Source of the DNA: Micropterix aruncella
Lineage: Eukaryota > Arthropoda > Insecta > Lepidoptera > Micropterigidae
Length of the DNA stretch: 64,000 nt
Reading direction: 5' to 3'
Assembly: GCA_944548615.1 (NCBI GenBank)
Contig: OX155980.1
Location: 61,200,965-61,264,964 of the forward strand
The position numbers and the translations under genes were made by a program. Below the pieces are notes generated by a model. The model was not told the DNA's origin and did no database searches. It saw only the letters and a list, made by a program, of their open reading frames with translations. Numbering within the stretch: position 1 is the first letter of the stretch; each line of letters begins with the position of its first letter. This document shows positions 33,315-44,116 of the stretch, piece by piece.

Positions 33315-33853
33315 ATAAGGTTTTCCAATAAGGGCGGTCGATGTTGACAGTCTGTTGCGGCCAAGATGTTTTAGCGGTGTCTTGTCAAATCCGTAGTTTA
33401 TTATTCAGTCACTGATGCCAAATCACCATGGCAAATTATACGATTCAGTTAAAACTATTATCGAAATGACAGTTCGTTAGTGGATTGTTATCTCTCGCGG
33501 AGGTAATGTGAATTGGCCACCAAGATCGTGCGATTTGACCCCGCTAGACTTTTTCTACTGAAGACGCAGGTCTATTCCAATAATCCGCAATCGACCGATG
33601 CCCTTATAAGTCAACATAACCCAGACCCTTCGCTCAAATTCAGCCGTATCTACATATGCAGCAGTCATTGAAAATTAGACCTGACGGATCCGTGCCACTG
33701 TGCGAAGCCGCGACGAACATTTGAACGATTTCATCTTCCATACATAAGGACATACATGGGCTTTCCAATAAAATAAGAATTTCGTTAATACCTCACATAC
33801 AGCTTGTTTTATTGCACAGACTGTCAACATCGATCCGCCTGGAAAACCCTGTA
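33315..33853 (+). mobile_element. Internally deleted mariner/IS630-type transposon with terminal inverted repeats
   Basis: Left end taaggttttccaataagggc with ggtcgatgttgacagtctg pairs with right end cagactgtcaacatcgatcc, gcctggaaaaccctgta (33853); both ends carry TA. Between them a short N-terminal-like piece starts at the ATG near 33432. A C-terminal transposase piece reads NWPPRSCDLTPLDFFY (33511-33558) and, after frameshifts, RIRATVRSRDEHLNDFIF (about 33690-33740). These are the 'WPPRSpDLtPlDFFlWg' and 'R....rGgHlndiiF' landmarks of insect IS630/mariner transposases. The catalytic middle is deleted, leaving a MITE-sized derivative of about 540 bp. Confidence 0.8.
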
Positions 33854-34029
33854 CGTACTAGATTTATTATATTATACATGAGCGAATTAGATATGTCTGT
33901 AAAGCTTATGATTAATATTTGAAATATATAAAATAAATAAATCAGAACAGTTTTTAAAAAAACTCAAACTTAAAACGTTTTCCCTGAAAATTTATGAGTT
34001 TCGAGTAGTGTCGCTTTTGAGGTGGATGC

Positions 34030-34330
34030 CGTCAAAATAGACGAGTATTGGGTCTTTTGTACCCGGTAGCGAACACTAGAGAGCTAACCGTTCCGCGCCG
34101 TGCTTGAGAGCGAGCCTTTGCCGTATCCGTCGCCCGTTTCTCGGAACCGCTCGGCAATGAGGAAAACGAGGCGGTCGGTGACGTCATGGAGCCACCAGAC
34201 GCGATGACGTCATCGGTAACATATTGCGAAACGGAAAATGCCTTGCCTTCTTCCGGTGTGACCAATAAATCAAGGGGCGGCAACGGCGGCCTAATAAACC
34301 GGTCAAGTGCGAGTTTTATTTATTTATTTC
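34030..34330. promoter_or_regulatory. GC-rich block with two CRE palindromes
   Basis: TGACGTCA occurs at 34179-34186 and 34205-34212, 26 bp apart, inside about 250 bp of GC/CpG-rich DNA. TGACGTCA is the binding site of CREB/ATF-type bZIP factors. No first exon with a donor was found next to it, and it ends in gaccggtcaagtgcgagtttt-like sequence at about 34297, a word common in insect repeats. It may be a promoter, an enhancer or a repeat. Confidence 0.3.
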
Positions 34331-35494
34331 TATTACACTTTCACAATTGTGTAAGAATCACCAAGTATATTAAATTAATCTTAAATTAGGTACTTAATTC
34401 AACAAAGAAAGATATTCCAAATTTATTCTAATTATCAAAATTATTCTAATTACCAAAACTATAAAATAACAATTACCAATAAAATTAAAATAAAATAATA
34501 AAAAATAAGTAGGTACATTAAAATACATTTGTAAGTAAAGTGCTATTTTCAACATTTTAAAGGTTCAGTCGCGCCGAGGGTTTCTTCGTATACTTGCTCA
34601 AAAACGGTGATAGTCGCAGAGTTGTTTTTAAGGAGAGGTACCACTCTAATAATAACAAACCGCATAATCAAAATAAAACACATAATTACAAATGTTTTGA
34701 CTAAAGATTTTATACGAATAGTTAGGTCCCATCCTAACGTTTCCCTTTTTCTTGAAGCTTACATCAAATCATAAAGCCTACCTTGTAAGGCCTAGTTAGG
34801 ATGTTATTTAAATAAATGTACTTTTTAGGATTCAATAGTGAAATTTTAATTTCAAATCGAAATATATATAATCTTTTATTTCTTATGATTACTACCGAAA
34901 CCAGAGAAATATTGATGTAAACGAGCCAAAATGACTAAAATTATGTGCAGATTCCGATTTTTTAAAATAACATATCTCAGTATCAATTTAATAGTCAATA
35001 TTAATCCTCGAAAAGGGTTATCTTAAAAATCTTTCAAAGCCGCCGACGCCGATGTAAAATCCGACGACCACAAGCGGCGTGACCGGTATCAGGATTCTTC
35101 ATCAAACAAGAAGACATATTTGAAGTAGTACGATTAATCAGATTAGAGATTTGAAAAGTTCTTAAGTCTTTCAACGAGCCTGGAGCCATTATCGAGAAAT
35201 GAAACTGCCTGCCAAGCTTATTGACAAATCACTTTGATTAGACTTTGATTACATTCTTTCAAATTGATTGTGTTTTTTACTTTACTTAGTATAGGTTCAT
35301 ACACATGATTGTAATTATTAAAATGTTCGCCTAGTTAGGTGACATTAAAATAGGAAAAAAGACAACAGGTTTTGGCATATAGTTATCGGTTTTTTGCTAC
35401 TAGATTTTTGTCTATGACATTTTAATTGTACATGTTATCCATTTTACTGTAGATTATAGTGAATTACAAAGTAAACAAATAAATAAATAAATAA
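34331..35494. other. No gene called; AT-rich
   Basis: A short GC-rich segment at 35037-35136 reads in one frame as KAADADVKSDDHKRRDRYQD and stops soon after. It is compatible with a small exon or retroelement fragment, but is too short to assign. Confidence 0.3.
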
Positions 35495-35940
35495 ATAAAT
35501 ACATCGTTTCTCTCAACTGCAAATGAAGATACATCATTCTTCTGTTTACACGCAGTATTTTACAGTCCATTCTGGAATCAGCTCCCTCACTATCAGGCAT
35601 GCACCTTCGCTGCATACTTTCAAAAAGTTGTTGAAGAAACAATTATTTTTACACAGCCACTAACCAAATACCTCACCTTTTCCTCTCCTTTATCCTTCCC
35701 TGGGCGACCTTAGCATAAGTTACTGACATATATCTGTATAAGTTTATTTTAAATGTAACTTTACTACTTCTTTGTATATTGTTCCGTGAAAATTAGGAAT
35801 TATTTTATCAAATGGTTGACTGTAAGATATCGCTATAGCGATAAGTCCGCCATTTGTGCATAAATGGTCTTTTTTTTAAACCTGCGTAATATTCATTCAA
35901 GTTATGTTTTTATAGCACAATAAAGTTATTCTATTCTATA
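35495..35940 (+). mobile_element. 3' end of CR1/Jockey-like LINE, copy with (attct)n tail
   Basis: Degraded codons for a ..sPFWNQLP.. block near 35565-35590 are followed by a 3' UTR with aaatggttgactgtaagata, cgataagtccgccatttgtg and gcacaataaagttattctat. The ttattctattctata tail at 35925-35940 is repeated in the copy at 56092-56205. Confidence 0.65.
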
Positions 35941-36243
35941 AGAGACCAATTATAATTTCTTATCAATAAATTGACTAACTAGATTACCTATACCCTACCT
36001 ATATAGATGAAACACACCTATTCCATCATTAGCTTTTTCCTTTAATTCCAAACAAGATGAAGATAATGGCTTTCTTTCATAAAATTATTAAAAAGCGTAT
36101 TGTTCTCCTCGGAGTTCGAAAGCATAGTTAAAGACTTTTTACAGTGAAGATCTAGTATTTAAAGTGAAAATATATTCGAATATCCGTATGATACTCAATA
36201 CTAGGGCCTGATTAGATGGTAATTGAGGGCTGTCAATTATAAA
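35941..36243. other. No feature seen
   Basis: AT-rich DNA. Confidence 0.4.
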
Positions 36244-36580
36244 GGTGGGTATCCATTAGGTTCGCGCATCAACTTTGCTCCGCGCATCTGCAACTGCTCC
36301 AGTAGTGGATACGTCTCGCGCATCACGTTCGACGTTGAGTAAACACGAATCCATCGCTATGAAGTGGGCCGACGGATAAATGTCTAGCTCTAATTGGGGG
36401 GTACCAAAATTATACAGTGCTGTGGGATCCGAAGGGTGATAAATTTAAAAATAAATTCTGGCGACATGTTCGCTCTATGTTCGAATGAAAACTGCAGAGC
36501 ACTCGTTGTTCTTGAGTTGATAGGCGAGCCATCTCCATTTGAGCAGTTGCAGATACGCGGAGCAGAGTTGGTTACCCACC
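36244..36580. mobile_element. 337-bp MITE with about 55-bp inverted repeats
   Basis: ggtgggtatccattaggttc and ctttgctccgcgcatctgca, actgctc on the left pair with gagcagttgcagatacgcgg, agcagagttggttacccacc on the right. Interior about 220 bp. Minus-strand frames crossing it are not supported as genes. Confidence 0.75.
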
Positions 36581-36584
36581 GTAA

Positions 36585-36830
36585 CCGGCGAACCAGGGAG
36601 TTACAACGACATTGTGCCATTCTGTCGTCCATGGAGTGATCGTAAAAGTACTTGCGGACAATACAGCCTACAGTCAAGATACGCCAGCAGCCCGTAGACT
36701 CGAACGCCTTACCTTGATATACTAGGAAGTAAAACCAGCGGCCTAACCTCGCACCCTTACTACCAGATTGGACGGATTTCTCCATTCTCCAGTCTAGTCG
36801 CAGATTCGAGGTCGTTTGGGTAGGCTATAC
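36585..36830 (-). repeat. Diverged copy of GC-rich repeat GC1
   Basis: gggagttacaacgacattgt and gccattctgtcgtccat match, inverted, 49270-49310. Further on, cgcacccttactaccagatt and ctccagtctagtcgcagatt, cgaggtcg resemble the 48640-48710 part of the GC1 block. Confidence 0.45.
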
Positions 36831-37230
36831 CTAACGTAAGCGGTAATTCAGTTCAATTTATAGCGAACCGAGGCCCTTTCACGTCACGATCACACGGGAT
36901 CGGGTTGCCAACGGATCGTTATGATAGATGACGTCAGGTCGTTGTGCAGTATGCACCCGTTTCATAAGAAGCGTACGTTTCCAGACTGCCCCTGTTATTC
37001 GCCGGGGCGCAAACCGCCCAGTTCCGCCTACGATGTTCTCCGCCCAGTCTGTTCCCTGACATCTAATAACGGAGAAAGCTCGTGCGTTTTTTCCTTTTAG
37101 CTCCTATAGCTTGAACTTGATTGCTAGCGCATGTGTCTATTTTATGACTTCTACAGTCGGGCAACTACAGACAAACACATAATCTTAAGTACATACGCGA
37201 TTGCTTTAATTATCGCAAATGCATACAACC
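36831..37230. other. No gene called; moderately GC-rich with one CRE palindrome
   Basis: TGACGTCA at 36929-36936. No splice site or frame of note. Confidence 0.3.
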
Positions 37231-37779
37231 GTTGATTATCAAGGTTTTTAGCTTGCTCAATGCCATAGTACATTTTAGCAACCCTTTTGCGCCGTCGACA
37301 TGCAGGTGGCGATGATAGCTTTGTCCGGCGATACTAATAGCAATTTATTTAACATTTTTTTAAGAAGGACGAATATAAACCCAAGATCAACCAATAATAA
37401 CATATACTAACATTTATAGGCTGATTACATAACAGAAATAATACGAAGAGACTAAGAATGCCATCTATTAGTTTATTCGAACGTTGAATTGCGTAATTAT
37501 TACCTAATGAAACCTGACGTGGTCATGTTAATAATATTAAAATAATAAGAACTATTATTTAAAAATTCGTTCGCCATTACATCATTTTAATTTGAGATAG
37601 GATACCGTAACGGCGTGTTTACGTATAACGTCATCTATTAAGAAACTGTTCATTAGAGACGATTAATCAATGCTTGGAACTATGACTACCATCCCCACGT
37701 TGCGTTTTGTAGTAAAATCCTAGCTGCCAACACGTAGCACGGCTTTGAGCAATCTAATGCCCTATATGTATAATCAATG
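37231..37779 (-). mobile_element. MITE-1 copy E, full length
   Basis: About 549 bp in reverse orientation, from gttgattatcaaggttttta (37231) to gagcaatctaatgccctata and taatcaatg (37779). Internal blocks: caacccttttgcgccgtcga, aacataacagaaataatacg-type, ccatctattagtttattcga, aataatattaaaataataag, gtaacggcgtgtttacg and cgttgcgttttgtagtaaaa. This is the best full-length reference for the family in this window. Confidence 0.85.
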
Positions 37780-38399
37780 ACACAACAAAGGAGAAAGCGC
37801 GGAACCGATCTGGAGTAGGAGAGAGGCCACAGAAACTCACATTATGAACACTCACTGTTCGCGTAAGATAATGCTCTTATTACTCTCTATTTTAACTGGT
37901 ATTCCTCTGTTTTCTAATTACCACTATTCTTATCAGCAACATGCATTGAGGAGTAAGTTAGAATATGAAACTTCCTCTTGTGCATACACAACCTCAGTCG
38001 TTAGAACTACTCTGGTGGTGGATGGCTGGTTTCTCTTCTTGTCCATCTCGCTGGTGCATATAGGTATTATAAAATGATATCTCCGAACGAACTCTTCGAA
38101 TGTGTTCTGAACTGTTGAAAGACTTCTGTCGGCCTGCGTTGTTTATTCAAACTCGAATTTATATTCGCGAATTTAAAAGACTCCAAGCGCTCGATTGTTT
38201 TGTTATTTCGGCCGGCAGCTCAATTAACATACAAATGTGGGTGCCTACTGTTTACTGTGCCCCTTTGCACGCCAACATGTGGAAGTATGTAGGTACGATC
38301 TATCCAGCGTCAAAATTATTAAACGAATAACAACTTCACTGACAAAAAAACATTCAGATAGGTCAAAACTGTTTCATTTTATGGGGACAACCTGTCCCG
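37780..38399. other. No gene recognised
   Basis: Short plus-strand frames at 37844-38330 have no motif. Confidence 0.3.
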
Positions 38400-38600
38400 A
38401 ATCCGATAGGACCAAGAGGTGATTCTTCACCCAGATCTGTGCTATTTCATCTATGCAGATGACACCGCGTTGGTCGCGGTGACTTCGTGATATCCTGAAG
38501 CACATAATTATTGCTATGAAACGGGCAACCTCTCTAATATACCTGATAAAAAGAGGCTTTCATAACCTCAGTGCAGACTTCATGCTTAGGGTGAATAAGT
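38400..38600 (+). pseudogene. Non-LTR reverse-transcriptase fragment with YADD box
   Basis: Plus-strand codons near 38447-38520 read LCYFIYADDTALVAVTS and, after a frame change, DILKHIIIAMKRATSLI. The FxYADDtalva box is the catalytic core motif of reverse transcriptases of the Jockey/CR1-type non-LTR group. The preceding codons, QGDSSP-like, fit the PQGs.lSP block out of frame. Only about 60 residues are recognisable. Confidence 0.55.
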
Positions 38601-38614
38601 CCCATATAATAATG

Positions 38615-38900
38615 ATAATTTTTTAAAAACTCTTTATTTTAAATAAAAAAGGTGAGCTTATTGCCTTGCAGCAATGTCTATCAGGTAACCTATAGCTTGA
38701 GTATATAACATATTTTGTACGTTGGCTACGCAAAAGAACAATAAAAAAAATCAAACGATTAAAAGAAACAAACAGAAACTAGAAAGAAACAGATAATTAA
38801 AAAAAGTAAAACAAATGACTAAAATTAAATAAGGACGCAGAGGAAAGGAAGGGGAGGAAGGAAGGAAAGGGAAGCGAAAAGGAGGGGGATATCCGTTCGC
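38615..38900 (-). mobile_element. LINE 3' end with ctttattttaa terminus and (ggaa)-rich tract
   Basis: aaaaactctttattttaaat, aggtgagcttattgccttgc and aggcaatgt-like words are the reverse complement of the LINE end at 59222-59290 (gcctgcaggcaataagctcg, ccttttcttaagaataaaga). A purine-rich ggaa tract follows at 38835-38890. Confidence 0.5.
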
Positions 38901-40608
38901 TACTGGAATTCGGCTATCAAGAATTTGGAGTTTTCTATTTTATGGGGTCATCGACCTGCTTGATATAGAGTACAGAAACGCTTCACGAACACTAAGACAG
39001 TTGAGTCGAGTTGCATCTCCGAGGGAACTACTGAAGTTTCTTTCGAACAAAGATGAGGATGATTGGAACGAATTTCCAAACAGTATTATGCGGGCTAAAA
39101 GCATTAATATTTTACAAACAGACTAGACAGTTTCATAAAGTGTTAAAATGGCTTACTGAAAACAAAATAGTCAATCAGATACGGCCACATCGACCTATTA
39201 TTTTTTGTTAACATATTTTTTTATAACTTTCAGAAATACCGTTTAACACTAAGTGGTTGGATAATTTACGCAATATGCTTAAAATAAAAAAGTTGAAAAA
39301 ACAGGACCTTAACGGTCGTAACTCTACTTAAACTCGAAAAACTTCACCGAATAATGTACGACTATAAATTATATACAGAAAGGTAAATAAAGGTTTAATT
39401 AAAACTTTTGCTGAAGTCTCATGTGATTAAAGTACGAATTGCTATACAAAAACTTGTTAAATATCAGTGAGAAATTTCAAAAATGTTTCTGCTTGGATTT
39501 AGGTAGGTGGCAGCAGTGCATATATGCTAATGCTCATATCGGCCGCGATATATTTTTTATAAGTGTAATTTATACAATTGGATATGAATATTAGTAAGAC
39601 AAGTAGGTATGCTTTGTAAAGGCGTTAATTAATTATTTAAATAAAAATAAATAAATAAATATTCCTGCCGATTTCAAATATTTATCGCCAAACGCAACTT
39701 ATTTACATATTCTCAAAATTAAAAAAATCGAAGAATGTTTTAAGCGAATTGAAAATTTTCCAGAAATATTTTTATGGATTTTGACAAAATTAGACAGAAT
39801 TTTAATATTACTGTTTTTTCCTTTTTGCTGAAATTTACATACTCTCATAAATTTGAAAGAGTTCGAACCTGTTTAGAGGATTCGTCAACTTATTGACGTT
39901 GTGTACGTACGTAAGATCATTTGGACATAGGATAATTTGTTTTAAAAATTGTAATCTAAAAATCACAAAGCTATTTTGGCTTTATGATTATTTATTGATT
40001 TTTCACCGCGTATTATTCATACAAGATATAAAAGATTTGTATATTTAATGTATAGGTGGGACCTATTCTACACTGTTGATGTTTTAACGTCACCCGTCTA
40101 TATTCAGGACGCTAATTCCAAAACTGCCAGAAACTTTATCAGCCTCAATAAATAGCGGCGCATTTCGGTAGGTTAAGTTAGTTAAAAAAAGCAATTCATA
40201 AACACCTAGATTATGGAGGTAGATTATGTTCGTTTTTTTTAATATGTTATAAACTAAAAAAAAATATTTTTCCACACATGGTATGTAAGTTTGAAAATTT
40301 TACGTCTCGAAATATTGCGTGTCCGAGGTTATTTTCCATCAGATTTAGAATTAAAATTATTAAATGTAGTATTGTTTATTTTGGATGAATAAAACAGGTT
40401 CCGATAATATACATATTCCAAAAAATATATCACATGAAAATTTAGACCTTTATCTAAGTTTATTATAGGTGAAAAAAATTGTAATTAAACCTTTATTTAA
40501 ATTATGCGATGTGTTTTGGCGCTTCCTCATGTATTGAAGCCTAGAGTAGGTAGGTGTGTAATATACAAGGTTATATTATTCCGCAGCAACTAAGTAGAAG
40601 ACACTCAC
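38901..40608. other. No gene seen; probable deep intron of a minus-strand gene
   Basis: AT-rich. If the candidate exon at 40609-40707 is real, this is the start of its first intron. A (aaat)n tract lies at 39640-39662. Confidence 0.35.
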
Positions 40609-40960
40609 CCCTTTCCCGTCGTCACTTTTGTTGTAGTCGAACATAGTTTCTAGGTCGAAGTCCTCCGCGTCAACGATGTACTGACCGAGCGGCACTAGGC
40701 GAGACATAGAGAACGCTTTGGTTCGGTTGGAGCAAGGCAAGCACGCGATTTACTTCGTGTCGACCGTCGCGCCCGATTTTGATAACGAACTGAGCGGCGC
40801 GCAGCGGACCCGCTCGGTTTTGTTGCTCAAGTCCTGTCGCGGCGCTCGCCGTTTACAAGCCGCGCGAGTGCGAGCCGCGGCCTCGCGAACTCCGCCACCG
40901 ATCGAGCCTGCGAGCTCGTTTCTACGCGCCGTGCACACGAATGACACTAACTCACAACAG
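40609..40960 (-). CDS. Candidate first coding exon and GC-rich 5' UTR of an unidentified minus-strand gene
   Basis: On the minus strand an ATG at 40707-40705 opens 33 codons that begin MSRLVPLGQYIVDAEDFDLE and continue to 40609, where the exon meets GTGAGTGTC (40608 downward), a good splice donor in phase 0. An in-frame TAA at 40752-40750 separates this ATG from upstream sequence, so the start is well defined. Upstream, 40710-40960 is strongly GC/CpG-rich (gcggcgcgcagcggacccg, cgcgcgagtgcgagccgcgg) against AT-rich flanks, as expected of a 5' UTR and core promoter. The peptide is acidic, non-repetitive and unlike the transposon frames nearby. I do not recognise the protein. The remaining exons must lie below 40609 or outside the window and were not found. 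Alternative: a fortuitous frame in a CpG island. The longer frame reported over this region on the same strand is in the 5' UTR. Confidence 0.5.
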
Positions 40961-41149
40961 CGAAATTTAATACAAATAATATTTGTTTTATTGGAACAAA
41001 AAAATAAATTTTAGAGAGAAATTCAGATAAAAGAAAAGAGACACCAATCTGCGATGTCTCACCGATCAGCGATGTCTCACCGACAGTCGGTTCCTTCTCG
41101 AACATACTATTAATAATTTGTTACGAAGTAAATATCTTAAAATAAATAT

Positions 41150-41500
41150 AAAACACGACAGCCGTTACAGAAAGTAAACTATTATATTTATAGTTATTTT
41201 TTTTACATTTTTTTTATGAAATATTTGTGGTTTATATATTTATCAGATTGTACTCAATGAGACCTTTGGATTGTACTTAATCAGACCTTTCATTTAATAC
41301 TAAACACAATAAGTATATTTATGTTCATTTATTGACATTTAGACATTTGGACAGTTTAGGTTTTTAATTTTATGCAAATACAAACAACTATGACAATCGG
41401 GATGACATAACGATTCTAACAATATAACACTTTTAATTCGGTTCACGAGTTTAGAAGTTATAGTGGAATAAAAAATCAGGGTTTTATCATTAATACAAAA
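41150..41500 (-). repeat. Dispersed repeat RepX, copy 2
   Basis: Reverse complement of 19236-19690: ccactataacttctaaactc, ttgttagaatcgttatgtca, ccaaatgtctaaatgtcaat, aaatgaaaggtctgattaag and tttactttctgtaacggctg in the same order. It lies just beyond a GC-rich candidate exon, as copy 1 does. Confidence 0.65.
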
Positions 41501-41734
41501 CGGTTTTTTTTCCAAGTACAATTGCTTGGTTCATAATTTTCCAAAATGTTAGATTGGAACGAATTCGTAAGAACCAAAAACGGTTATTTAAAAATCGGAA
41601 ATATTTTGTGGAGTGTAATATTTAATCACTTTGCATAATTTATTTTGTTAACTTAATATTCGAAATATTTCTCTTCGTTGCTAGGCCTACCGAATCTATT
41701 CCTGACGACCGCGAAGACGATAAACTAAAAAAAA

Positions 41735-41945
41735 ACTAAACTGTCAAATGATGAATGTCAACACGCACCGCGTAACACGGTGATGTATATTGAAAACGCT
41801 GCTTTCTCATTATATGAAAGCAAGGGATCGCGGCACATACTCGGCACAGACACACGGGTAGACAAAACGATTCTAAAATACACCACACGCTTCTAAATCG
41901 GTTCAAGTGTTTAGATGCTATGGTGGAATAAAGAAACGAAAAGCA
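41735..41945 (-). repeat. Dispersed repeat RepX, partial copy 3
   Basis: Shares ttccaccatagcatctaaac, acttgaaccgatttagaagc and tttagaatcgttttgtc (minus strand) with copies 1 and 2 but diverges beyond. Confidence 0.5.
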
Positions 41946-42264
41946 TAAAAAGATGAATCCTAAACACATAACATTCCTTTTTTGGGCAGTGGCGTTAAAA
42001 GAAGTAGGACTATATGTACCTATAAGTTAATTAATATAATTACACAAATTCATATTATAACTATATCTAACGAATGTATAATAAAAAAAATACTATGAGA
42101 AGTATTCTTATAATAGCCTGTTTTACAATAACAAATATTATGTTTTTAAATACATACATAATAGTAAAAAATAAGCATAAGCTTTTACAATCAGTGGTAG
42201 GGTTTAAACTTACGTTTATTTGGCTATTATTCAGGATAGAAACGAAAATTATAAGCTTTAAAAT
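41946..42264. other. No gene seen
   Basis: AT-rich. Confidence 0.4.
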
Positions 42265-42695
42265 TTAAATCCCAGAGAGGGAGGGCGGTAAAGAAAAAGG
42301 GAGGTAGGAAGGGTAAGAGGGCGAGACGGAAAGAGGGAAGAAAGGGAATTTGAAAAGGAGGTGAGGAGAGAAGAAGTGAGGGAGAAAGGGGAGTGAGAGG
42401 GAAGGATCGAAGAAGGAAAGAAGGAAATAAGGAAGAGGAAGATAGGGAGAGAGGTAGAGAGGGTGAGAGGTAGGAGGGGAAAAAAAGAGGAACGGAAAAG
42501 GGGTAGGAGGTAGTGAGGTAGGGAGAGGAGGGAGAGGGGGAGGGAGAGAGGGAGGGAGGGATAGGGAGGGAGGGAGGGAGTGAGGAAGGGAGGGCGGGAA
42601 AGAGGGAGGGAGTAAGGGAGTAAAGGAGGGAGGAAGAGAGGGTCAGAGAGAGAGGTAGAGAGGCCTAGAGAACAAAGGCCTAAAAAAAAGAAGTA
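42265..42695. repeat. 430-bp purine-rich (GGGA/GGAG)n minisatellite
   Basis: Almost pure G and A on the plus strand, with repeated ggga and gggagggagggag words, most regular at 42525-42620. The minus-strand Leu/Pro/Ser frame of 163 codons is an artefact of this composition. Long mirror-like purine tracts can form triplex or G-quadruplex structures. Confidence 0.9.
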
Positions 42696-42776
42696 GTAGA
42701 CGATTTTCAAGACAGTTTTTCGCGTAGAATAAATAACCATAAAAGACATTAAATTCTCTTAATCTCCTAAAATACA

Positions 42777-43079
42777 TTAAACTTGTTTCATATACGGAAT
42801 TACACACCTAAGTTCCGAGCAGTAAAAGCGCGCCTCGCGGAAATTAAACTTCGAAATGAAAATATCTGTCTCCGGTAATTTTAAATTTCGAATGATTTCT
42901 TTTTTTTTCACTAAAATAATTTCCGAAACATTACAAGAAATACTAAAATACTTAACCTCGACTATTGTTGTCGGATTATTTTTCTGTAATAAATAAATTA
43001 AATTTTCTGATAAATGCTTTGGTTCCACAAGTTCATAACTACCTTGTGTTCGTTTGTAGCAGCACACAAATATAGTCAT
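42777..43079 (-). CDS. Unidentified 100-codon frame within a duplicated block
   Basis: An intact minus-strand ATG frame begins MTIFVCCYKRTQGSYELVEP and ends FYCSELRCVIPYMKQV and a stop. It is rich in Lys, Glu and Ile without repeats, and no motif is recognised. The same sequence is present in the block at 44117-44610. There the ATG and first 25 codons and the last 15 codons are conserved in sequence, but a 2-base insertion near codon 27 and later stops destroy the frame. Conservation extends beyond both ends of the frame, so this may be a piece of an unidentified mobile element rather than a gene. No splice donors or acceptors are obvious. Confidence 0.25.
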   Translation of the reverse strand: MTIFVCCYKRTQGSYELVEPKHLSENLIYLLQKNNPTTIVEVKYFSISCNVSEIILVKKKEIIRNLKLPETDIFISKFNFREARFYCSELRCVIPYMKQV

Positions 43080-43260
43080 AAAAGGTCTATGTCAAATTAT
43101 TTTTAACTTTTGATTTATAAATTTCGTATAATAACAAAGCATTCCTTTATCAGCTCATATTCTCCAATGATGAAAAACAACATAACTAAAAATATAATGC
43201 GGCTGAGCAAAGAGTTACCTGTTACGTCAATATCTGATTTTGGCAGCCATGCAGTCTCTA
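42777..43260. repeat. 485-bp duplicated block, copy 1
   Basis: Runs from cttgtttcatatacggaatt, through aagcgcgcctcgcgg, ccggtaattttaaatttcga, tgataaatgctttggttcca, tgttcgtttgtagcagcaca and tgcggctgagcaaagagtta, to ctgattttggcagccatgca. It matches 44117-44610 throughout in the same orientation. Confidence 0.85.
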
Positions 43261-43309
43261 TAGTGGACTCTTAAGAACCAGCCACCTCTATATTTTTCTT
43301 AGACAGATC

Positions 43310-43435
43310 GTTACATCTAATTTTGTCGCCACTTCTTATCACATCAATATGTCGGTCGGCTGGAAGATATTGTTTAACTAGCAATTAGTCCGTTATTGTA
43401 CGTATTTTTTTAAATTGTGAAATAAAGATCGTAGA
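43310..43435 (+). mobile_element. 3' end of CR1/Jockey-like LINE
   Basis: tcacatcaatatgtcggtcg, gctggaagatattg, gcaattagtccgttattgta and a gtgaaataaagatcgtagat ending, then repeated gatcgtag units as a tail. Confidence 0.6.
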
Positions 43436-43479
43436 TCGTAGGATCGTAGATCGTAGAAAGGTAGATCATTCGTTTTATC

Positions 43480-43560
43480 GTCACGAATTCTTATCACCCA
43501 TTCATTAACCCTTCAAAGACATAAAAATAGAAATTCATAAATCGCGGTTTTAGATTTGCA
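43480..43560 (-). repeat. Small fragment related to the retroelement at 25893-27247
   Basis: cacccattcattaacccttc, aaagacat and aaatcgcggttttaga match 26080-26135 (cacccattcactcccccttc, gaagccat, aaatcgcggttttaga), which lies at the C-terminal end of the restriction-type endonuclease frame. Confidence 0.5.
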
Positions 43561-44116
43561 TTCATTTTATTGCTTTATAAAATTAACAAATATCACTCGA
43601 GTGAGTAATCGTATCGATAAAATACTCGGTATCAAAACGTTATAAATATATATATTTTAAACACGAGTTGCTCTCGTGTGTGTAAACTAATAGATTCGCC
43701 ACGATATGTAAATAGCGTATCGCCCACGTTGAGGAAAATCGTTGTACGAAGCCAGTTCGTAGTATTTTACGCTCTCACTACTAACATTATAGGGACATTG
43801 CTTTTATATTTTGGTGGTAAGATGAATGTCAACCTAGTTTTTTTAATAATTATAATAATAACTTTATTGGCATCAGTATATACAAATTCCATTATATTGT
43901 ATTGTATTTCTTCCGAGGCGAATTCCAAAAAAAGAGCAAGTTATGGAAAAAAACTTGAGTGAAAACTCTGATTCTGATTTGTTAATTCAGATTTGAGACG
44001 AAAAATGGAGGAAAACAGTTAATGCAGGAAAATGGTAGAATCAAATTTAACCAAAATCGAAATTCCAGTACCTTCGGTTTTATATTCATTTAAAAAAATA
44101 AATAATATATATTATA
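43561..44116. other. No gene called between the duplicated blocks
   Basis: A 94-codon plus-strand frame (43678-43962, GTG start) contains two hydrophobic stretches that could span a membrane. AT-rich DNA gives such frames by chance, so it is left unassigned. Confidence 0.2.

Noticed and set aside
36390..36785. 131-codon minus-strand frame
   Set aside because: It spans the boundary between a MITE with inverted repeats and a GC1 repeat copy, so it cannot be one gene.
42258..42749. 163-codon Leu/Ser/Pro-rich minus-strand frame
   Set aside because: Composition artefact of the purine-rich minisatellite.
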